A stretch of DNA of 64,000 nt from Pseudomonas sp. DNDY-54 (GTDB lineage: Bacteria > Pseudomonadota > Gammaproteobacteria > Pseudomonadales > Pseudomonadaceae): assembly GCF_019880365.1 (NCBI RefSeq), contig NZ_CP082271.1, positions 3,038,001 through 3,102,000 of the forward strand. The letters run 5' to 3'. Below the pieces are notes generated by a model. That model was not told where the DNA came from, searched no databases, and was given only the letters and a program-made list of their open reading frames with translations. Position 1 is the stretch's first letter, and the number at the start of each line of letters is the position of its first letter. The position numbers and the translations under genes are program-made. Positions 1-10,000 of the stretch are shown here, piece after piece.

Positions 1-1249
1 CACTGACCTCCTTCGCCGAACTCTGGGTGCGGCTGGCCAGGCTGCGAACCTCGTCGGCAACTACCGCGAAACCGCGCCCCTGCTCGCCCGCACGCGCCGC
101 CTCGATGGCCGCGTTGAGCGCCAGCAGATTGGTCTGTTCGGCGATACCACTGATCACGTTGAGCACTTTGCCGATTTCATGGCTGTCCTGCACCAGCTGC
201 TGCATGACATCGGACAGCCCATCGACATGGCCGCTCAGAACGCGGATGGCGCCAACCGATTCATTCATCACCGCGCTGCCGGTATTGGTTTCCTGCTCCG
301 CGATATCCGCGGCGCTGGCGGCTTCGACAGTGCTGCGCGCCACCTCTTGTGAGGTCGCGAGCATTTCGTTCATGGCCGTCGCGACCTGATCGATCTCGGC
401 CTGCTGCCCTTCGACATTACGCGCGCTATCGCTCGCAAGGTTGGCCATGCGAACGCACTGACCATCAACGTCGTCAGCGGCCAGGCGCATGCCCTTGATC
501 ATCTCGCCAACCTGCCCCAGCAGGCGGTTGTACGCCAGTGTGATCATGCCCATTTCATCGTCCGCATGACGCACCTGCAGCGGCGCGGAAAAATCGCCCT
601 GGCTGACCTTTTCCAGGCGGCCGCGCAACTCGTCGATCTGCAGCATCAGCCAGTTCATGCCTGCGATACGGCCAAGAACGACCAGCAGCAGAATGCAGAA
701 AGTCGACGCCATCGCCACCCAGAGCTGCTGGGAAGCGCTGCGGTTTGCCTCGGCAGAGATCAGTGAAACCACTTCGTTGGAGGCCGCGAGAATGTCATTG
801 GCATCCGTCGCGAGAGCCTTCAGGTCCGGGCTCTGACCGGCGGCCAGTGCCTGCACGGCGGGACGGTAGCGCTGCCAGATCTGGTCGACGCGCTGCAGGT
901 GCGGCTGGGCGCTGGCCAGTTCCACCGGGGCGACGCCCTGGCTGCGGTCACCCTTCATCAGCAAGCGATGCGACAGCTCGAACCGCTGGATTGTCTTCTC
1001 GGCGTCCGCCGGGCCACCGATGCCCTGCGCAGCCAGCAACGACTCCTTCATCATCTTCTGGCTGAGCATGCGCTGCGCGCCGGCCATGTCAATCTGGCTG
1101 GCGTCCTTGCTGGACATGAACAGGACGCCGGCCGTCAGCGCTGCGCAGAGGAAAATCAGGCTGTAGGAAAAGAAGAATTGCAGGTTGATGGTGCGTAGAC
1201 CCAGCCCGCGTAAAACGGACTGAATGACGTTCGCTAAAGTGCTGGTCAT
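1..1249 (-). CDS. Methyl-accepting chemotaxis protein with PilJ-type sensor (3' end beyond window)
   Basis: Chemoreceptor that would signal to a CheA/CheW array from the inner membrane. The reading frame opens with ATG at 1249 and runs off the left edge, so about 416 residues are visible and the C-terminus is missing. Seen in order: an N-terminal hydrophobic helix (FFFSYSLIFLCAALTAGVLF), a periplasmic segment with AGAQRMLSQKMMKESL, which matches the type IV pilus/nitrate-sensor (PilJ) family, a second membrane helix near residues 170-185, a HAMP-like region, then the signalling domain with the hairpin-tip motif NLLALNAAIEAARAGEQGRGFAVVADEVR written here in parts as NLLALNAAIEAARAGE. The ligand is unknown; the family relationship suggests nitrate/nitrite-like or surface-related cues, but that is inference. 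Confidence 0.9.
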   Translation of the reverse strand, partial: MTSTLANVIQSVLRGLGLRTINLQFFFSYSLIFLCAALTAGVLFMSSKDASQIDMAGAQRMLSQKMMKESLLAAQGIGGPADAEKTIQRFELSHRLLMKGDRSQGVAPVELASAQPHLQRVDQIWQRYRPAVQALAAGQSPDLKALATDANDILAASNEVVSLISAEANRSASQQLWVAMASTFCILLLVVLGRIAGMNWLMLQIDELRGRLEKVSQGDFSAPLQVRHADDEMGMITLAYNRLLGQVGEMIKGMRLAADDVDGQCVRMANLASDSARNVEGQQAEIDQVATAMNEMLATSQEVARSTVEAASAADIAEQETNTGSAVMNESVGAIRVLSGHVDGLSDVMQQLVQDSHEIGKVLNVISGIAEQTNLLALNAAIEAARAGEQGRGFAVVADEVRSLASRTQSSAKEVS

Positions 1250-1544
1250 GGGGGTATCCAACTACAGGGAAAGAAAGCGGTGCCATCCTGGACAGCGTCG
1301 CACTTGCCCGGTTCTCGGCCGCATCTGGAACAACTTGATACCGCCGATCAGCTTTCTGGAACACGCACGCTAGAGCGCTTTCCATTCAAATAATGGTTCA
1401 CGGACAGGTGCCAGACACACTGACCTCAATCAACAAAAGCCTCGTAAAGATGACTGATTAGCCTGCCCAAACGCGGGGCAACGGCTATCGTCTGGTAACG
1501 ACAGCCCGCTCTCATGACACGAACTCAGCTGAGAGGAACGCCTC

Positions 1545-1916
1545 ATGTTTCACGTAACCCGGATTGGTGACAAACGCATCGACGTGGATTTTTCCGGCAA
1601 GCTCGACAGCAACGAAATGCGCTTTGCGCTGGATGAGCTGATGAGAAAATCCGAAGGCATCACCCATGGACAGATGCTCTTTCGGGTCGGCGACTTCGAC
1701 ATGCCCACCCTCGGCGCGGTAGGCGTCGAGCTGTCGCGGCTTCCGCAGATGTTTCGTTTCATCCGCCGCTTCGACCGCTGCGCCGTGGTTTCGGCGAAGG
1801 AGTGGGTCAGGAAAACCAGCGAGCTCGAAGGCGCGCTGATTCCTGGCCTGACCATCAAGGCGTACGACCAAGATCGGGCAACCGAGGCGCATCAGTGGCT
1901 TGAGGGACAGATCTGA
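1545..1916 (+). CDS. STAS/SpoIIAA-like protein
   Basis: A 123-residue soluble protein that resembles the SpoIIAA-like (DUF3478, STAS/SEC14-type) family: a beta-alpha pattern beginning FHVTRIGDKRIDVDFSGKLD, a central helix, and a late segment ALIPGLTIKAYDQDRATEAHQWL typical of the end of these domains. No membrane segments or signal peptide. A strong ribosome site (GAGAGGAACG) lies just before the ATG. It is divergent from the chemoreceptor and convergent with the CAP gene, whose stop is 8 bases away, so it is probably monocistronic. The biochemical role of this family is not established. Confidence 0.75.
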   Translation: MFHVTRIGDKRIDVDFSGKLDSNEMRFALDELMRKSEGITHGQMLFRVGDFDMPTLGAVGVELSRLPQMFRFIRRFDRCAVVSAKEWVRKTSELEGALIPGLTIKAYDQDRATEAHQWLEGQI

Positions 1917-1923
1917 TCGGGTG

Positions 1924-2820
1924 TCAACGAGGCTTACCGAAGACCTGCGTCCAATAGCTCACCGCAGCGCTGTCCTTGTTAATGGCGTAGGCCGCGCCCA
2001 TTTCGGTAAACGTCGCATTCATGATGTTGCTGCAGTGCCCGGGACTGGCCAGCCAGCCGGCGACAACCTGCTCCGCCGAGCCCTGCCCCGCCGCGATGTT
2101 CTCGCCGATCCGCTCCCAGCGATAGCCGGCGCGACTGGCACGGTCGCTGACCTGGCTGCCATCCGGCGCCTGATGCGCGAAGTACTTCTGCTTGGCCATG
2201 TCGCGGCTGTGGGCCAGCGCCGTATCACCGAGTTCAGCGTTCCAGCTAAGCGCCGGTGCGGGGTCAAACGACTGGCTACCGCAGCGACGCGACTTGGCCC
2301 GCGCCTCGTTGACCCGCTGCAGGATGTTCTTGCCAACCTGTTGCCAATCGCCAAGGTCCGGGGCGAGTAACGGTTTGGCGAGCAACACTTGCCAGGTCGT
2401 ACCGTCACGCGATACGCCGATCTCGGCATAATCCTGACTGCGTAGCGGTGCGCAATAACGCTGTTTGAGCGCCTGCATCGCGCTCTGCGCATCGGCCGGA
2501 CCCGAAACCGAAATGGCTTGCAGCTTGGCCGGCCGGTACCCGGAATCCTGCAGCGCCTGCTGCAGCTGCGTGCCACTGGTAGCCAGTGGCAACGCCAATG
2601 CCTCGTTCGGGGCCAACGGTCCGACAGCCTGAGCCTCGCCGTCTCCACAGCTCTGGGAAGACCCACGGAACTCGTTGACCAGACTCACCAGATCGGACTC
2701 CTGAGCCTGTGTCTGGGCGCTGAACAGCGCCACAAGCGTCAGACACGCGGTGGGTATTGCATGCGACCGCTCGAGCACGGGTGTCGAGTGGCCGAGTGAA
2801 GCGAAGTTGGGCAGTTTCAT
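1924..2820 (-). CDS. Secreted CAP/SCP-domain protein
   Basis: A 298-residue exported protein. An N-terminal hydrophobic stretch ending at about AQTQAQ (residues 35-40) looks like a signal peptide with an unusually long n-region. The N-terminal half (about 45-165) has no family I recognise, while the C-terminal half (about 165-298) is a CAP (SCP/PR-1, YkwD-like) domain: LQRVNEARAKSRRCG, LGDTALAHSRDMAKQKYFAH, GENIAAGQGSAEQVVAGWLA, SPGHCSNIMN and the final WTQVFGKP. The His pairs and Glu expected at the CAP cavity are present. Function of bacterial CAP proteins is generally unknown; location is likely periplasmic or extracellular. Confidence 0.85.
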   Translation of the reverse strand: MKLPNFASLGHSTPVLERSHAIPTACLTLVALFSAQTQAQESDLVSLVNEFRGSSQSCGDGEAQAVGPLAPNEALALPLATSGTQLQQALQDSGYRPAKLQAISVSGPADAQSAMQALKQRYCAPLRSQDYAEIGVSRDGTTWQVLLAKPLLAPDLGDWQQVGKNILQRVNEARAKSRRCGSQSFDPAPALSWNAELGDTALAHSRDMAKQKYFAHQAPDGSQVSDRASRAGYRWERIGENIAAGQGSAEQVVAGWLASPGHCSNIMNATFTEMGAAYAINKDSAAVSYWTQVFGKPR

Positions 2821-2999
2821 GCATCACCTTGTCGGGCTGCGGTTAAGCATCCTGACCACGAGTGGCCGCAAGCGATCCACGGCGATAGCAGCAGCGACTG
2901 AGATACGCGCTTCAAACGCGACCGTTGTTGTACGCGCCATAACGCGCATCCGCATGGGATGATGCCTAACCAAGCGGCTTCTATTGACCGATCACCTAC

Positions 3000-3734
3000 A
3001 TGACCCTCTCCGATTTCCTGCTATTCGCCCTTCCGGCCATCTTTTTGACCGGGCTGTCCAAAGGCGGTTTTGGTGGCGCATTGGGCGGTATTGCCGTGCC
3101 GTTGCTGGCCCTGGCCATTTCGCCGAAACAGGCTGCCGCCGTGATGTTGCCGATTCTCTGCCTGGCCGACGTGGTGGGGCTGAAGGCCTACTTCGGCAAG
3201 TGGGACATTGCCAACCTGAAGGTGATGCTGCCCGGTGCGCTGATCGGCATTGCGCTCGGCTCACTGACGTTCGGCCTGCTCGATGAACGCATGATCGGCC
3301 TGATGATGGGCGCCATCGCCGTGGGGTTCGTGCTGCTCGGGCTGCTGACCAACAACGACAAACCCAGGCCACTGCAGCGCGGCCGAGGCACGCTCCTCTC
3401 CTCGATTGCGGGATTTACCAGCTTCGTCGCACACGCCGGCGGGCCGCCGATCATGATGCACCTGCTCCCGCAGCAACTGGACAAGCTGCGCTACGTCGCG
3501 ACCATCAACCTGTTTTTTCTGATGACCAACGCGATCAAGCTGATTCCCTATGCTGCGCTCGGCCAGTTCGGCCACGAAAACCTGATGCTGAGCCTGACCC
3601 TCGCACCCATCGTGCCATTCGGCGTCTGGGCCGGGCTTTGGCTACACAAGCGCATCGATCACACCTGGTTCTATCGGATTGCCCGCATCGGCATGCTGAT
3701 CGCCGGCCTGCAGCTGATCTGGAAGCATCTCTGA
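3000..3734 (+). CDS. TauE/SafE family sulfite/organic-anion exporter
   Basis: A 244-residue, very hydrophobic inner-membrane protein with about eight predicted helices. The start MTLSDFLLFALPAIFLTGLSKGGFGG carries the GLSKGGFGG signature of the TauE/SafE (COG0730) family, and the family's second-half repeat is visible at FTSFVAHAGGPPIMMHLLPQ. Members export sulfite, sulfoacetate or related anions, or act in sulfur/taurine metabolism, but the substrate cannot be read from sequence. No sulfur-metabolism gene is adjacent. The ATG at 3000 has only a weak ribosome site. Confidence 0.88.
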   Translation: MTLSDFLLFALPAIFLTGLSKGGFGGALGGIAVPLLALAISPKQAAAVMLPILCLADVVGLKAYFGKWDIANLKVMLPGALIGIALGSLTFGLLDERMIGLMMGAIAVGFVLLGLLTNNDKPRPLQRGRGTLLSSIAGFTSFVAHAGGPPIMMHLLPQQLDKLRYVATINLFFLMTNAIKLIPYAALGQFGHENLMLSLTLAPIVPFGVWAGLWLHKRIDHTWFYRIARIGMLIAGLQLIWKHL

Positions 3735-3839
3735 CGCCAGCATTGAGCCTCTACCGGCACCCCGAAACTTCGCTGCTCTGAACGATCACCGCCATGCTCA
3801 GTCGGAATTGATGTACCCACTGCAACAGGAGTCATCGTT

Positions 3840-3926
3840 ATGCTGAAGTTTCTAGGTAGCACAATCGGCATCATTTTCCTGATCGGACTGCTGGTGGTGA
3901 TCGGTTTGTTCATGCTGGTGTTCTGA
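3840..3926 (+). CDS. Small single-pass membrane peptide, 28 residues
   Basis: An ATG at 3840 opens a 28-codon frame (MLKFLGSTIGIIFLIGLLVV then IGLFMLVF) ending at TGA 3924-3926. It has an ideal ribosome site, AGGAG at 3827-3831, eight bases upstream. The peptide is one hydrophobic helix with a single Lys near the N-terminus, the layout of small inner-membrane proteins. It lies alone between a TauE gene and an MscS gene, followed by a 9-bp perfect hairpin at 3996-4021. I do not recognise a named family; existence is supported by the ribosome site and composition only. Confidence 0.6.
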   Translation: MLKFLGSTIGIIFLIGLLVVIGLFMLVF

Positions 3927-3995
3927 TACCGCACCCGCTGAGCGCAGACGGGTCTGAACGAGTCCGCTGTGCCGACCGAATGACAGCGTTACCGA

Positions 3996-4021
3996 CGGGC
4001 CGCCGAGATCTAGGCGGCCCG
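3996..4021. repeat. Perfect 9-bp inverted repeat (hairpin) before mscS-like gene
   Basis: CGGGCCGCC, an 8-base loop and GGCGGCCCG form a strong hairpin 45 bases upstream of the MscS-family start and 70 bases after the small peptide. There is no T-run on either side, so it is not a textbook intrinsic terminator; it may attenuate or protect the transcript end. Confidence 0.5.
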
Positions 4022-4065
4022 GTCGTATCTGCAACCGAACAGCCACTTCGGAACCGCAGCCTTTC

Positions 4066-5349
4066 ATGCACACGCACCTAACCTTTTCAACGCCCCGTCG
4101 CGCCGTCTGGCTGCTTTTAGTCATGCTGGCCTGTCAGGCACTGATGCCTGCCGGGTCCGCCGCCCAGGAAAGCGTCGCCACGGTGCGGCTGGACGGCCGT
4201 GCCCTGTTTCGTATCGGGCCTGACGACGCGCTGGAACCCCGGCCGCGTGCACGGCAGATCGAACGGCAGCTGGCGGCGGTCTTGGAAACGCCACAAGGCA
4301 TTACCCGCGCACGCATTTCACCGAGCGAAACCGAGAATGAAGGCCTGCAGATCAGTGTGGCCGGGCGGCCGCTGCTGGTGGTATCGCCGGCAGACGCCGA
4401 AGCCAACGGGCTGACCCTGGACAAACTGGCGCGTGAGTGGGCTGCGATCATCGATCGTGCGTTAGCGACCGCGGTTAAGCGCCGTGATTCGGACCGCGGC
4501 CGCTTCGTCACCCCCGTCCAGTCGAGCGTCGAGACCGCATTTGCGCGCTTACTCGAATCAGCGATCAATATCATTCCGCGGGTCCTCGCTGCCCTGCTGG
4601 TATTGCTGTTGTTCTGGGGCCTGGCCACGGCGGTGCGCGCGTTGATGAGAAAGCTGGTCAGCCGCCTGGCGAACGACCTGACCGTGGAAAACCTGGTGCG
4701 CCAGGTCAGCTATTACGCCGTCTGGCTGCTCGGCATCATGGTCGCTGCAAGCGCTTTCGGGCTGGAGCCAAGTACGCTGGCGACCGGCCTTGGGCTGACC
4801 AGCCTGGCGCTGGGTTTCGCACTCAAGGACATCCTCTCCAACTTTGTCAGCGGCTTGCTGATCCTGACGCTGCGCCCATTCCAACTGGGCGACCAGATCA
4901 TCATCGGCGAAACCGAAGGCAGCGTTGAGCGCATCGAACTGCGCGCAACGCAGATTCGCACCTATGACGGCCGGCGCGTGCTGGTCCCGAATGCCGAAAC
5001 CTTTACCTCGCGTGTCACCAACAACACGGCGGCACCGGTCCGGCGTGGCAAGGTGGTTTGCATGCTGGGATACGGCATCGACATCGATGCAATCAGTGCA
5101 GTGATGCGCGAGGCCGCCCAGCAGACCACCGGTGTGCTGGCGACTCCGGAAGCCTCGGTACACCTCATTGATCTGGGCGAGAGTCAACTGGTGTTCGACG
5201 TGCAGTTCTGGTGCGATTCGCGCCGCTCGGATTTCGTCGCCACCGCATCAGAGGTGCGAAAGAGCCTGATAGCGGCACTGCGCGCGGCCAGAGTCACGCT
5301 GCCTGACGAGGCGCGCCAGAACGTAGTGCTCCATACCCCAAAAGCCTGA
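4066..5349 (+). CDS. Mechanosensitive ion channel, MscS family
   Basis: A 427-residue inner-membrane channel subunit that should open under membrane tension to release solutes during hypo-osmotic shock. Seen: a signal peptide (residues 1-33, cleavage after GSAAQ), a periplasmic domain to about residue 160, then three membrane helices from about 165, 215 and 245. The last is the MscS pore helix, GLGLTSLALGFALKDILSNF. It is followed by the beta domain (LRPFQLGDQIIIGETEGSVE and RTYDGRRVLVPNAETF) and the C-terminal alpha/beta domain. The periplasmic extension is longer than in E. coli MscS. Monocistronic by spacing. Confidence 0.92.
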   Translation: MHTHLTFSTPRRAVWLLLVMLACQALMPAGSAAQESVATVRLDGRALFRIGPDDALEPRPRARQIERQLAAVLETPQGITRARISPSETENEGLQISVAGRPLLVVSPADAEANGLTLDKLAREWAAIIDRALATAVKRRDSDRGRFVTPVQSSVETAFARLLESAINIIPRVLAALLVLLLFWGLATAVRALMRKLVSRLANDLTVENLVRQVSYYAVWLLGIMVAASAFGLEPSTLATGLGLTSLALGFALKDILSNFVSGLLILTLRPFQLGDQIIIGETEGSVERIELRATQIRTYDGRRVLVPNAETFTSRVTNNTAAPVRRGKVVCMLGYGIDIDAISAVMREAAQQTTGVLATPEASVHLIDLGESQLVFDVQFWCDSRRSDFVATASEVRKSLIAALRAARVTLPDEARQNVVLHTPKA

Positions 5350-5426
5350 GCCGCACGTATTGCCAGGGAAATGATTGGACGCGGTGGGCTTACGGAACGG
5401 GGTCCTGATCGCCGGCAGGGGTTTCA

Positions 5427-5448
5427 GGTGGGCTAAAGCCCACCCTAC
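5427..5448. repeat. REP-like palindrome (GGTGGGCT...AGCCCACC type)
   Basis: An imperfect palindrome of the 'gtagggtgggcttcagcccacc' family, in reverse orientation, lying 28 bases before the first copy of the 186-bp tandem repeat. The same unit recurs at 5476, 5662 and as a pair at 43145-43224. Confidence 0.75.
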
Positions 5449-5475
5449 GGAACGACGGGACGGGGTTGATGACCG

Positions 5476-5847
5476 GTAGGGTGGGCTTCAGCCCACCAAG
5501 AGGAAGCGGCGGATTCAGTCAACCCTCGCTCCCCGGCTGGACCACCATCATGCGTGTACCGCCGGAAGGCAACGCGGCGGGCGTTCGTTGCGACCTGCTT
5601 CTTCACGGCGAACCGAGCCAAGACGACGGATAACACCGGAACCGTGCCAGGCATACGGCTGGTAGGGTGGGCTTCAGCCCACCAAAAGGCGCGGCGGATT
5701 CAGTCAACCCTCGCGCCCCGGCTGGACCACAATCATGCGTGTACGACCGGAAGGCAACGCGGCGGGCGGCTCGTTGCCACCTGTTTCTTCACGACGGTCC
5801 GAGCCAAGACGACGGATAACACCGGAACCGCGCCAGGCACACGGCGG
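5476..5847. repeat. Two tandem copies of a 186-bp repeat, each headed by a REP-like palindrome
   Basis: Copy 1 spans 5476-5661 and copy 2 5662-5847. Both begin GTAGGGTGGGCTTCAGCCCA and end with a segment containing CCGAGCCAAGACGACGGATA; the spacing is 186 bases at both the start and the end, with scattered substitutions only. The block fills the 560-base space between the MscS gene and the RND operon. It is noncoding as far as I can see: open frames through it are continuations of the repeat. It may influence transcription into the efflux operon, which begins 63 bases downstream. Confidence 0.85.
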
Positions 5848-5909
5848 TCGAGTGTAGGTCAGCGCGCTATCCCGCGGCGAAGACGTGCGAGACGAAAAGG
5901 TCCGACTGA

Positions 5910-7094
5910 ATGAGGCAGTTACTGCAAAACGCTGCGTTAACCTGTGCCACGGCGCTGTTGCTGGTGGCGTGCTCCGACGACGAACAAACCGCACCACCCG
6001 CCCCCCCGCCGCCGGAGGTGGAAGTGATGACGGTCGACCCGCAACCGGTCGCGAACATCATCGAGCTCCCCGGGCGCGTCCAGGCCGTACGCATCGCCGA
6101 AATCCGCGCGCGGGTCAACGGCATCATCCAGAAACGACTCTACGAAGAAGGCACTGAGGTCGAGGTCGGCACGCCACTGTTCCAGATCGACCCGCGTGAA
6201 ATGCGCGCCAATCTCAAGGCCGCCAAGGCGGCACTGGAGCGCGCTGAAGCCACGGCGCTGAATGCCGCGCAGGACGTCAGGCGTTACAAGGGACTGGTCG
6301 CCAAGCAGGCCATCAGCCAGCAGGAATACGACACAGCCCTCGCCACACTGCGCACCGCGAAAGCGGATGTGTCGCAAGCCGAAGCCAACGTGCAATCGGC
6401 GGAGCTCAATCTGGAATACACCACCGTCGAGTCGCCCATCGAAGGCCGGGCCGGGCGCGCGCAGGTCACCGAAGGTGCGCTGGTCAGCGCCAGCGAAGGC
6501 ACGCTGCTGACCACCGTGGAGCAGTTTGATCCGGTCTACGTGAATTTTTCACAGTCCAGTTCCGACCTGCTGGAGGTCCGTGCCCGAATCGCCTCGGGTG
6601 AGCTGGAGTTGCCGGACGAAAGTCGCGTCGAGGTGAAATTGATCCTGGAAAACGGCAGCGAGTATCCGCACCCCGGGTACATCGACTTCTACGCCATGAG
6701 CATCGACGAAACCACCGGCACCGTGGCGGTACGCGCCGAGTTTCCGAACCCCGACAAGCTGCTTTTGCCCGGTCAGTTCGTCCGCGCACGCGTGAATGCG
6801 GGTGTTCGCCCGAACGGCGTGCTGATCCCGCAGCGTGCGGTGGTGGTCAACGACCAGGCGGCGCGAGTACTGCTGGTTGGCGAAGACGACAAGGTTGCCT
6901 CACACGAGGTGGAACTCGGCGAACTGCAAGGCAGCGAGTGGGTGATCCGCAGCGGCTTGAAGAAAGGCGACGTGGTGATCGTTGAAGGTGGCGGCAGCGT
7001 GCGTAGCGGTGCGGCGGTGCGCACCATACCCTTCGAGCGTGAGGCGCCACCGGAGTCGCCGGAAGCGTCCGCGACGCCCGAGTCAGCCCAATGA
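5910..7094 (+). CDS. RND efflux periplasmic adaptor (membrane fusion protein)
   Basis: A 394-residue AcrA/MexA-type adaptor that bridges the RND pump and the outer-membrane channel. Residues 1-22 form a lipoprotein signal peptide with lipobox LLVAC, so it is anchored to the inner membrane by its N-terminal Cys. The halves of the lipoyl domain (RIAEIRARVNGIIQKRLYEE and TVESPIEGRAGRAQVTEGAL) flank an alpha-helical hairpin (residues 95-165), followed by beta-barrel and membrane-proximal domains. The stop overlaps the pump start (ATGA at 7091-7094), showing translational coupling. No TetR, LysR or MarR regulator is adjacent, so control is either distant or through the upstream repeat region. Confidence 0.93.
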   Translation: MRQLLQNAALTCATALLLVACSDDEQTAPPAPPPPEVEVMTVDPQPVANIIELPGRVQAVRIAEIRARVNGIIQKRLYEEGTEVEVGTPLFQIDPREMRANLKAAKAALERAEATALNAAQDVRRYKGLVAKQAISQQEYDTALATLRTAKADVSQAEANVQSAELNLEYTTVESPIEGRAGRAQVTEGALVSASEGTLLTTVEQFDPVYVNFSQSSSDLLEVRARIASGELELPDESRVEVKLILENGSEYPHPGYIDFYAMSIDETTGTVAVRAEFPNPDKLLLPGQFVRARVNAGVRPNGVLIPQRAVVVNDQAARVLLVGEDDKVASHEVELGELQGSEWVIRSGLKKGDVVIVEGGGSVRSGAAVRTIPFEREAPPESPEASATPESAQ

Positions 7095-10000
7095 CACCGT
7101 CGTTCTTCATTCGTCGCCCGGTCTTCGCCTGGGTCATTGCACTGGGCATCCTGCTTGGCGGTCTGCTGGCCGTGCGCTCGCTGCCCATCGAGCAATACCC
7201 CAGCATCGCGCCGCCCAGCCTGCGCATCAGTGTCACCTACCCCGGCGCCGATGCGTCGGTGCTGGAGACCAATGTCACCCAGGTGATCGAGCAAGAGCTC
7301 AACGGTGTTGAAGGGTTTCTCTACATGGACTCGTCGAGCCGTTCCAACGGCAGCGCCTCGATCGAACTGACGTTCGAGTCCGGCACCGATATCGACATTG
7401 CGCAGATGGAAGTGCAGAACCGCTTGAGCCGCGTCGAGCAGCGACTGCCAGAAGAAGTACGCCGCCAGGGCATTCAAGTGTTCCAGGCATCGCAGGACTT
7501 CCTGCTGATCATTTCGCTGTTCTCTGAGAACGGCACCATGAGCACCCTGGAACTTGGCCATTTCAGCACCACGCGGGTGCTCGATGAGTTACGGCGCGTG
7601 CAGGGCGTGGGCGACATCCGCGAGTTCTATACCGCTTATGCCATGCGGATCTGGCTCAACCCTGATCGTCTGGCGAGCTTCGGCCTTTCCGCGGCGGACG
7701 TGTTACGAGCGGTACAGGAACAGAACAGCCAGTCGGCAGGCGGCGCGCTGGGTGATCTACCGCTGGCCGACGACATCGAGATCAACGCGCCACTGGAAAC
7801 GCGGGGCCGCTTCAGTACGCCGGAAGAGTTCGCCTCGATCATCCTGCGCGCGACACCCGATGGCTCGGCCATTCGACTGAAGGACGTCGCGCGAGTCGAG
7901 CTGGGTGCTCAGAATTACACCTCGCGCAGCGAGCTCAACGGGCAGCCGGCAGCGGGTCTGGCCGTTCAGCTGACGCCGGGTGCCAACGCGCTGGACACCG
8001 CGGCAGCGGTCAAGCAGCGAATGAACGAGCTGGCCGAAGGCTTTCCCGAGGACATCGGCTGGACTGTTCCCTTCGACTCGACCCCGTTCATTTCCTCCTC
8101 CATCCAACAGGTCGTCGTCACCCTGCTACAGGCCATGGCCCTGGTGGTGCTGGTGATGCTGCTGTTCCTGCAGAACTGGCGGACCACGGTCATTCCCACC
8201 ATCGTGATACCGATCACCTTGGCGGGGACATGCCTAGGGCTCTGGATCGCCGGCTTCTCGATCAACCTGTTGAGCCTGTTCGGCATGGTGCTGGCGATCG
8301 GGACCCTGGTCGACGACGCCATCGTGGTGGTGGAGAACGTCAAGCGGATCATGGATGAGGAGCAGTTGCCCCCCTACCAGGCCACGGTCAAAGCCATGGA
8401 GCAGGTCACCGCGCCGATCATCGGCACGACCCTGGCATTGATCGCAGTGTTTGTGCCCCTGGCGTTCTTTCCCGGCTCCACCGGGGGCATCTACCGGCAA
8501 TTCGCAATTACGCTGTCGATCGCCGTGGCCACGTCCACCGTGCTGGCCCTGGTACTCACACCCGCGCTCTGTGCTGCGCTGCTCAAACCGAACCAGCAAC
8601 AGGACGAAAAGCCCGGCCTGAGCCAGCGCATCTTCGGCCCCTTCAATCGCTGGATGGACCGCACCACCGATCGCTATCACCACGCGGTGGGTGGCATGCT
8701 TGCTCACCCGCTCTGGTTCCTGCTGGCCTTCGTCGGGCTGCTGGCGCTGACGGCGTTTCTGTATCTGCGCATGCCCAGCGCCTTTCTGCCGGATGAAGAT
8801 CAGGGCTCGCTGATGACGGTGATTCAGGCACCGCCGGGCGCCACCGTCGAGCGCACCGAGGAGGCCATCGAACAGGTGAAGGCGTTCTACGCCGAGCATC
8901 CGTTGGTCGAGGACGCGATCACCGTCTACGGTTTCAGCTTTTTCGGCCAAGGCCAGGCGCACGCCATGTCGTTCGTGCGCCTGATTCCCTGGGATCAGCG
9001 GACCGAAGAAGGCAGCTCGGCACAGGCGTTGGTCGGTGAAGCCATGGCCCGCTTTTCGCAGATCAAGGAAGCGCGGGTGTTCGCCTTGAATCCACCCTCC
9101 ATTCCCGGGCTGGGCGTCGCAGGCGGCTTCACCTTCAAACTGGAGGACCGTGGCGGGATGGGCTACAGCGCCCTGCTCGATGCGCGCAACCAGCTGCTGG
9201 GCAAAGCGAGTGAAAGCCCGATCCTGCAGAACGTACGCCCTGAAGGGGCGGATGATGCGCCGCGGTTGCGCGTCAACATCGACCGTATCAAGGCGCGTGC
9301 ACTGGGGCTTTCGATCGACGAGGTCAACGCGACGCTGGCGATAGCCTTCGGCAGTGCCTACGCCAATGACTTCAACCGCGACGGACGGGTGCTCCAGGTC
9401 CTGTTGCAGGCCGATGCGCCCTATCGGATGACGCCTCAGGACGTGTTGGATCTCAAGGTGATCAACGATCAGGGCGAAAGCGTGCCGTTCGGTGCGTTCA
9501 CCTCGGTGGAGTGGACCGAAGGGCCAACCCAGTTGCAGCGTTACAACGGCTATTCGGCGCTGACCCTCTCCGGCAGCGCCGCGCCCAGCTCGACGACGGG
9601 CGAAGCGATGACCGAGATGGAGCGGCTGGCGGCCGAGTTGCCTGGCGGATTCAGTTATGAGTGGACCGGAGCGTCACTGGAGGAGCAGCAAGCCTCCGGG
9701 CAGGTCGGCTTGCTGTTGGGCCTGTCGTTGCTGGTGGTACTGATGGTGCTCGCAGCGCTCTATGAAAGCTGGACGGTGCCCATCGCCGTGCTGCTGGTGG
9801 TGCCCTTCGGCGCGCTCGGTGCGGTGTTGTTTGCCATGCTGCGCGACCTGCCGGCGGACGTGTATTTCAACGTCGGGCTGGTCACCATCATTGGCCTGTC
9901 GGCAAAAAACGCCATCCTCATCGTCGAGTTCGCCATCGAGGAGGAAGGGCATGGAAAGAGCCTGACCGATGCGGTGATGAACGCGGTGCGTCTGCGCTTC

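Noticed and set aside
5427..5847. Possible CRISPR-like repeat array
   Set aside because: The repeats are 186 bases, only two copies, tandem without spacers, and contain REP-type palindromes.
5554..5913. 119-codon frame through the tandem repeat
   Set aside because: Its sequence is internally repeated because the DNA is; no ribosome site. The repeat family is noncoding elsewhere in the window.
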